64,000 bases of DNA from Gammaproteobacteria bacterium (GTDB lineage Bacteria; Pseudomonadota; Gammaproteobacteria; Steroidobacterales; Foliamicaceae). The position numbers and the translations under genes were made by a program. Below the pieces are notes generated by a model that worked only from the letters and a program-made list of their open reading frames with translations, ran no database searches and was not told where the DNA came from. Below, one piece after another: positions 60,588 to 64,000 of the stretch; within the stretch, counting starts at the first letter, position 1, and each line of letters begins with the position of its first letter. The DNA lies in the NCBI GenBank assembly GCA_011523505.1, contig WTGP01000012.1:19038-83037 (forward strand), in the 5' to 3' direction.

Positions 60588-61628
60588 TTATCGCGGTTCG
60601 GCAAGCCAGTCCTGAATCTTGTCGATGCGGTTGGTCTGTATCGCCCCGCCGTATCCGAAAGGAACCATCAGCGCATACTCGGAGGTCTCCGGCAGATCGT
60701 GAATGGACTCCGTCTGGTACGGGTGCGTCAGGATCACCATCGTATCGACACTCCGCATTCGGTCCACGAATCGATGCGGCCAACCCCAGAGCGCCCACGC
60801 GTAGTTGGCGTACATCCCGATTGCGGTGTTTCGGCACGTGTCCGGCACGTAGCCGGTCCAGCCCACGATCATGTAGTCCCGAAGGCATCTTCCGGCCGTC
60901 GCTCGCGAGACTGCGCGAATGGATGGATGCTTTTTCCGGATTGCGTCCACGGCATCCGAACCGCCGAATATCAGCAGCCGCTTGACCTCCTCGGGACCGC
61001 GCGCAACAAGAAAATCGCCCAGGCGGACCGCCTCGTTCCGATCGTTGCTCTTTAGATCGATGACGAAACCTTTCCGCCGGAAGCGGTCAAGGACCTCTTC
61101 AAGCGAAGGCATCAGGCCAATCCCTTTGCCCCTCAGCGGATACTCGTTGTTCTCCGTGTAGTAGCCGTAGCCGACATCCAGAGCCTTGAGCTCCGCCATC
61201 GAATAGTCGATCAGGGGCCCGGTCGCGTCCGTCTTGCAGTCGAGGACATCGTCGTGGAACACCGCAAACTGTCCGTCCGCAGTCGCACGAACGTCGAACT
61301 CAACGTAGTCGGCGCCGAGATCGAAGGCGGCTTCGATAGAAGGAATCGTGTTTTCGATGTAGCTGTGTTCGCTGTCGTGAATACGGCTGACGCACGCGGA
61401 GTAATCCTCGTGTTCCGGATGCATCTCCGGCGCCAATCCTCGATGCGCAATCACCAGAGGCCTGTCGTCGCCCGGCGAAAACAGCGAAGTATTGTTGAGC
61501 CACACCAGCCCCAGCAAGGCAGCCACGAAAAGCAGCACCCGTCTCGCCAGTTTCTTCAAGCCTTCAATCCACCCATAGCCGAATGCTATCCGAACTTTCT
61601 CCGGCGAATCTGTTGATGTCTTAAGCAC
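60588..61628 (-). CDS. Membrane-anchored glycerophosphodiester phosphodiesterase
   Basis: A 346-residue GDPD with one N-terminal membrane segment (about residues 30-45). Catalytic motifs: VIAHRG, IENTIPSIEAA, EFDVRATADGQFAVFHDD and FVIDLKSND. It hydrolyses glycerophosphodiesters from lipids. GTG 61628 is preferred over TTG 61649; neither has a clear Shine-Dalgarno. Divergent from the HicB-like gene. Confidence 0.85.
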   Translation of the reverse strand: MLKTSTDSPEKVRIAFGYGWIEGLKKLARRVLLFVAALLGLVWLNNTSLFSPGDDRPLVIAHRGLAPEMHPEHEDYSACVSRIHDSEHSYIENTIPSIEAAFDLGADYVEFDVRATADGQFAVFHDDVLDCKTDATGPLIDYSMAELKALDVGYGYYTENNEYPLRGKGIGLMPSLEEVLDRFRRKGFVIDLKSNDRNEAVRLGDFLVARGPEEVKRLLIFGGSDAVDAIRKKHPSIRAVSRATAGRCLRDYMIVGWTGYVPDTCRNTAIGMYANYAWALWGWPHRFVDRMRSVDTMVILTHPYQTESIHDLPETSEYALMVPFGYGGAIQTNRIDKIQDWLAEPR

Positions 61629-61662
61629 ATCGATTCGGTGCGAAATCAAGGGTAAGATTGCT

Positions 61663-62013
61663 GTGGCAACGATTGATGCAATTCCTTGGCGAGGCTTGGT
61701 TTTGACCGAAAAACGCTTTCAGATTTCCGTAATGACTTGCGCCGAGAGCGGGGTTCTTGTTGGCACGAGTCCCGACATTCCCGGCCTTACCTTGGAAGCG
61801 GATTCTCGCGAGCAACTTCTGGCGGCGGTTTCCGATGTTGTGCCTCAACTGCTGACGCACAACCTCAATTTGCCGGAAGACCAACTCGCAGAATGCGTTG
61901 TTGAAGTGACCTTCACCAATCCGTCCGTCGAACCGATGGCGGAAACTGCCATGGTGCCTTCGTGTCCGCGCATACTGGTGGAGCATGTGGACGCAGCAGT
62001 CGTCCATTCTTGA
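61663..62013 (+). CDS. HicB-like antitoxin (DUF1902)
   Basis: A 116-residue protein with the HicB/DUF1902 fold: RFQISVMTCAESGVLVGTSPDIPGLTLEADSREQLLAAV, a degenerate RNase H-like antitoxin. No C-terminal DNA-binding domain is obvious. Starts at GTG 61663. Its stop overlaps the toxin ATG by one base, the usual arrangement for HicBA in antitoxin-first order. Confidence 0.78.
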   Translation: MATIDAIPWRGLVLTEKRFQISVMTCAESGVLVGTSPDIPGLTLEADSREQLLAAVSDVVPQLLTHNLNLPEDQLAECVVEVTFTNPSVEPMAETAMVPSCPRILVEHVDAAVVHS

Positions 62014-62210
62014 TGGCGACCTATGAAAGGGCAGTAAGAAAAAGACTAAGAAACGCAGGCTGGAGTAAACACCGGCAAGGCCGAACAAGCCATCAGATCT
62101 GGCGCAATCCCAAAAGGCCGGAGTTGGACATTGTCGTGCCAAGCAAGATCAAGAGCCGACACACGGCAAACAGCGTCCTGAAGCAGGCAGGCCTCGCGAA
62201 ACTTTCATAA
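62013..62210 (+). CDS. HicA-like mRNA interferase toxin
   Basis: A 65-residue double-stranded-RNA-binding-fold toxin: RKRLRNAGWSKHRQGRTSH27QIWRNP, with the catalytic His at 27, and the end IVVPSKIKSRHTANSVLKQAGL. HicA cleaves mRNA and is neutralised by HicB, encoded directly upstream. The ATG at 62013 overlaps the antitoxin stop. Confidence 0.85.
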   Translation: MATYERAVRKRLRNAGWSKHRQGRTSHQIWRNPKRPELDIVVPSKIKSRHTANSVLKQAGLAKLS

Positions 62211-62255
62211 GAAGCGGAACAGGTTATAGGACAGAGCAAATTTGGCTCGGTCTCT

Positions 62256-62654
62256 TCATTCGACGCGCCGATAGATGAAGCCAAGCAGGAGCGCGAACAG
62301 ACTGAACTGAACGATGAGATACGCGGTTTCCATGGCGATGAAGCCGCCCGCGTTCGGCACATTCTGTTTCGCTACCAAGGCAAGGACATGCGAAGTCCAG
62401 AAAAACAGCCCCATGAGGCCCGCGTATTGAAAGGCCCGGGCAAAGCCGGCGCGGCCCGACTGAAACAGCGGATAGATCACTGCCAAGACCAGGCCCTGAA
62501 TGACGATCGCCGCCAGGCCTGCGAGGACGTTCGGCTCCCCCTCGAAATAACCGAAGTCCTGATACTGCTCTTCGAAGAGCCCCAGATGCCAAATCAGTGC
62601 GAGCGGGAACACGATCACGACATAGCCTGCCGCCGCTAGGAACATCTTTGTCAT
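62256..62654 (-). CDS. Small four-helix membrane protein
   Basis: A 132-residue membrane protein with four hydrophobic segments (about residues 3-22, 43-62, 75-93, 105-125) and a central polar loop; it resembles small DUF1761/DUF2177-like proteins, but the family is uncertain. The ATG at 62654 overlaps the stop of the upstream Fic gene (ATGA), so it is translated with it. It may be an accessory or immunity protein of the Fic protein, which is speculative. Confidence 0.6.
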   Translation of the reverse strand: MTKMFLAAAGYVVIVFPLALIWHLGLFEEQYQDFGYFEGEPNVLAGLAAIVIQGLVLAVIYPLFQSGRAGFARAFQYAGLMGLFFWTSHVLALVAKQNVPNAGGFIAMETAYLIVQFSLFALLLGFIYRRVE

Positions 62655-64000
62655 CGCTCGATCCTCACATTCCCAAGGCGCGCCTTCATTTCCTTCTGGA
62701 CCACACCCGCCATGAAATCGGCGTAACGCTCCATATCCTGATTCACGCTGGCTGCTTCGAGAGCCGCCAAATAGGCTTGTCGCTGCTCGACTCGGATAAT
62801 GGTCCAGGGATATCCGCCGGACGCGAGCATGGCATTCATCAGGAACCGCGCGATGCGCCCGTTGCCGTCCGGGTAGGGATGGATGTAGCCGAATAGCCAG
62901 TGTCCGGCCGCCGCCCGCACAGCAGGCTCGGGCTCTTCCTCCAGCAGTTTGCACAATGCCGTCATAGCCCCTGGAATGATCTCCCGGCGCGGCGGCACGT
63001 GGCGCGATCCTCGCAGAAATACGGCCTGATTGCGATAGCCGGCCAGACTCGCCGGCTCAAGCACGCCCGCAGCCACGAACGGCTGAAAGAGTTGCAGGCA
63101 CCACAGGGCATGATCGCTCTTGAACTGTACTCCGGGCCGAACACCCTGGAGGATGCGGCGCGTGGTTTCCTGTACTGCCTGGAACGCCTGCCAGTAGCCA
63201 CGCGCCGCCAACGCGTTTCGATCATTGCGGTCGGATTCCGCGGCCTCAGGATTCCAACTGCCCGAACGGACTCTTTCAATCAGTTCCGGCGTTACCCGGT
63301 ACCCCTCGATTGACAGCGAGTGATAGGCATCCTGCACGTAGACATCCTGCATGTGCTTGAGATACCTGCGTTGGGAATCCTGGTCAGCCGGCAGTTCCGG
63401 CGGATTAGGAAATCTGGCCAGAACCGGCTCGCGCGCCGCCTCCCACAATGCCCGCAGGCGTTGGGCAATTGCGGGCGCCGTTGGAGCAGCCAGAACAGGC
63501 TTCCGTCCATCGTCGCCCCCGGAAACAAATGGATTCGTTTCCCGAAGCCGATGCTCGGTCTCGCGCATCACGCGCGCGATTTCGTTCGCTGCGTCTTCCC
63601 GGCCGATGTGCCGAAACGCGCCGGCCAATCGGCCGGCAATCACCGAATTGGAGCCCGCCAGTAGCCGGCGCAGCAGTCCGGATGTCTGCTCCATTCCGGC
63701 AAGCACCGTTCGCGCCTCGATCGGACAATCGCGAAAGAACGCAGGCGGCGCGCGCACCAGGGCAGCCTCGGGTGTGAACACGCGAAGCCCATTTTTCTCG
63801 CACAAATCGTCCGCGGGCGGCATCCGCGCCGTTTTCAGATCGAATAACGAGGTCCCGAATGGCAGCCCAATTCGATTGTTCGTGCCCCGGACGGCATGCA
63901 CCAGGACCTGCTTGGGCACGGCCGTGTTCTCCGCATGCAGCAGCAGAGACTCCACCGGCGCCAGGTGCCACTGGTCTCCGAATCGATGGGCGCCATAGCG
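62651..64000 (-). CDS. Fic protein with AbiEi-like N-domain, 5' end outside window
   Basis: At least 450 residues, open to the window edge. The N-terminal ~200 residues (APVESLLLHAENTAVPKQV, then NGLRVFTPEAALVRAPP) resemble the AbiEi-type antitoxin/DNA-binding domain of type IV toxin-antitoxin systems. The inhibitory motif is SLSIEGY and the Fic motif HPYPDGNGRIAR is intact (about 62866-62901). GTG 63955 is only the first in-frame start seen; the frame continues upstream with plausible sequence. The membrane-protein gene overlaps its stop. Confidence 0.82.
   Translation of the reverse strand, partial: RYGAHRFGDQWHLAPVESLLLHAENTAVPKQVLVHAVRGTNNRIGLPFGTSLFDLKTARMPPADDLCEKNGLRVFTPEAALVRAPPAFFRDCPIEARTVLAGMEQTSGLLRRLLAGSNSVIAGRLAGAFRHIGREDAANEIARVMRETEHRLRETNPFVSGGDDGRKPVLAAPTAPAIAQRLRALWEAAREPVLARFPNPPELPADQDSQRRYLKHMQDVYVQDAYHSLSIEGYRVTPELIERVRSGSWNPEAAESDRNDRNALAARGYWQAFQAVQETTRRILQGVRPGVQFKSDHALWCLQLFQPFVAAGVLEPASLAGYRNQAVFLRGSRHVPPRREIIPGAMTALCKLLEEEPEPAVRAAAGHWLFGYIHPYPDGNGRIARFLMNAMLASGGYPWTIIRVEQRQAYLAALEAASVNQDMERYADFMAGVVQKEMKARLGNVRIER

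Noticed and set aside
1..64000. CRISPR arrays, tRNA or rRNA genes, integrase and transposase genes
   Set aside because: I looked for regularly spaced repeats, cloverleaf-like TTCGA loops with CCA ends, and typical recombinase motifs and saw none; a covariance-model scan could still find a tRNA I missed.

Overview
The window is GC-rich, densely coded DNA from the chromosome of a proteobacterium, most likely an uncultured gammaproteobacterium. The evidence is the housekeeping blocks: asd next to truA and accD, dedD-like/cvpA/purF, folD/ppi/lpxH, efp, psd and prmB. There is no rRNA, tRNA, CRISPR array, phage or plasmid replication gene that I can see. Both ends cut a gene.

Layout. 0-6 kb: short-chain dehydrogenases, a four-gene translationally coupled operon (NUDIX, metallo-beta-lactamase, GNAT, DUF2878), and a CpxRA/RstAB-like two-component system. 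A triple GTAAC operator-like site and a divergent 38-residue membrane peptide lie upstream of it. 6-19 kb: a TonB-dependent receptor, a Rieske oxygenase, a sterol C-24 methyltransferase homologue, and an opposite-strand operon of RND pump, GPP34-cytochrome P450 fusion and membrane-fusion protein, followed by moeA. Two inverted copies of a palindromic element bracket the pump operon plus moeA. 19-34 kb: accessory metabolism (HsaA-like flavin monooxygenase, transporters, SDRs, hydrolases, a lipoprotein subtilase autotransporter, an outer-membrane barrel). 34-46 kb: the housekeeping core. 46-50 kb: a molybdenum enzyme of the pyrogallol transhydroxylase type with an SCP2-like N-terminal domain, plus its Fe-S partner. 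50-59 kb: sulfatase-modifying-factor-like protein, amidohydrolases, a prolidase-like peptidase, a Baeyer-Villiger monooxygenase and small enzymes. 59-64 kb: two Fic proteins, a HicBA-like toxin-antitoxin pair and a TfoX-like protein; the first Fic gene and the TfoX gene are controlled from a 31-bp perfect inverted repeat.

The most interesting reading is a sterol- or steroid-like lipid tailoring and transport locus at about 6-21 kb. An SMT homologue, a steroid-type Rieske oxygenase, a membrane-targeted P450 inside an RND/MFP operon and an HsaA-like monooxygenase lie close together, while no squalene epoxidase or oxidosqualene cyclase is present. One possibility is modification of sterols obtained from a host or the environment. 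The substrate assignment is inference; the domain architectures are read directly from the sequence.
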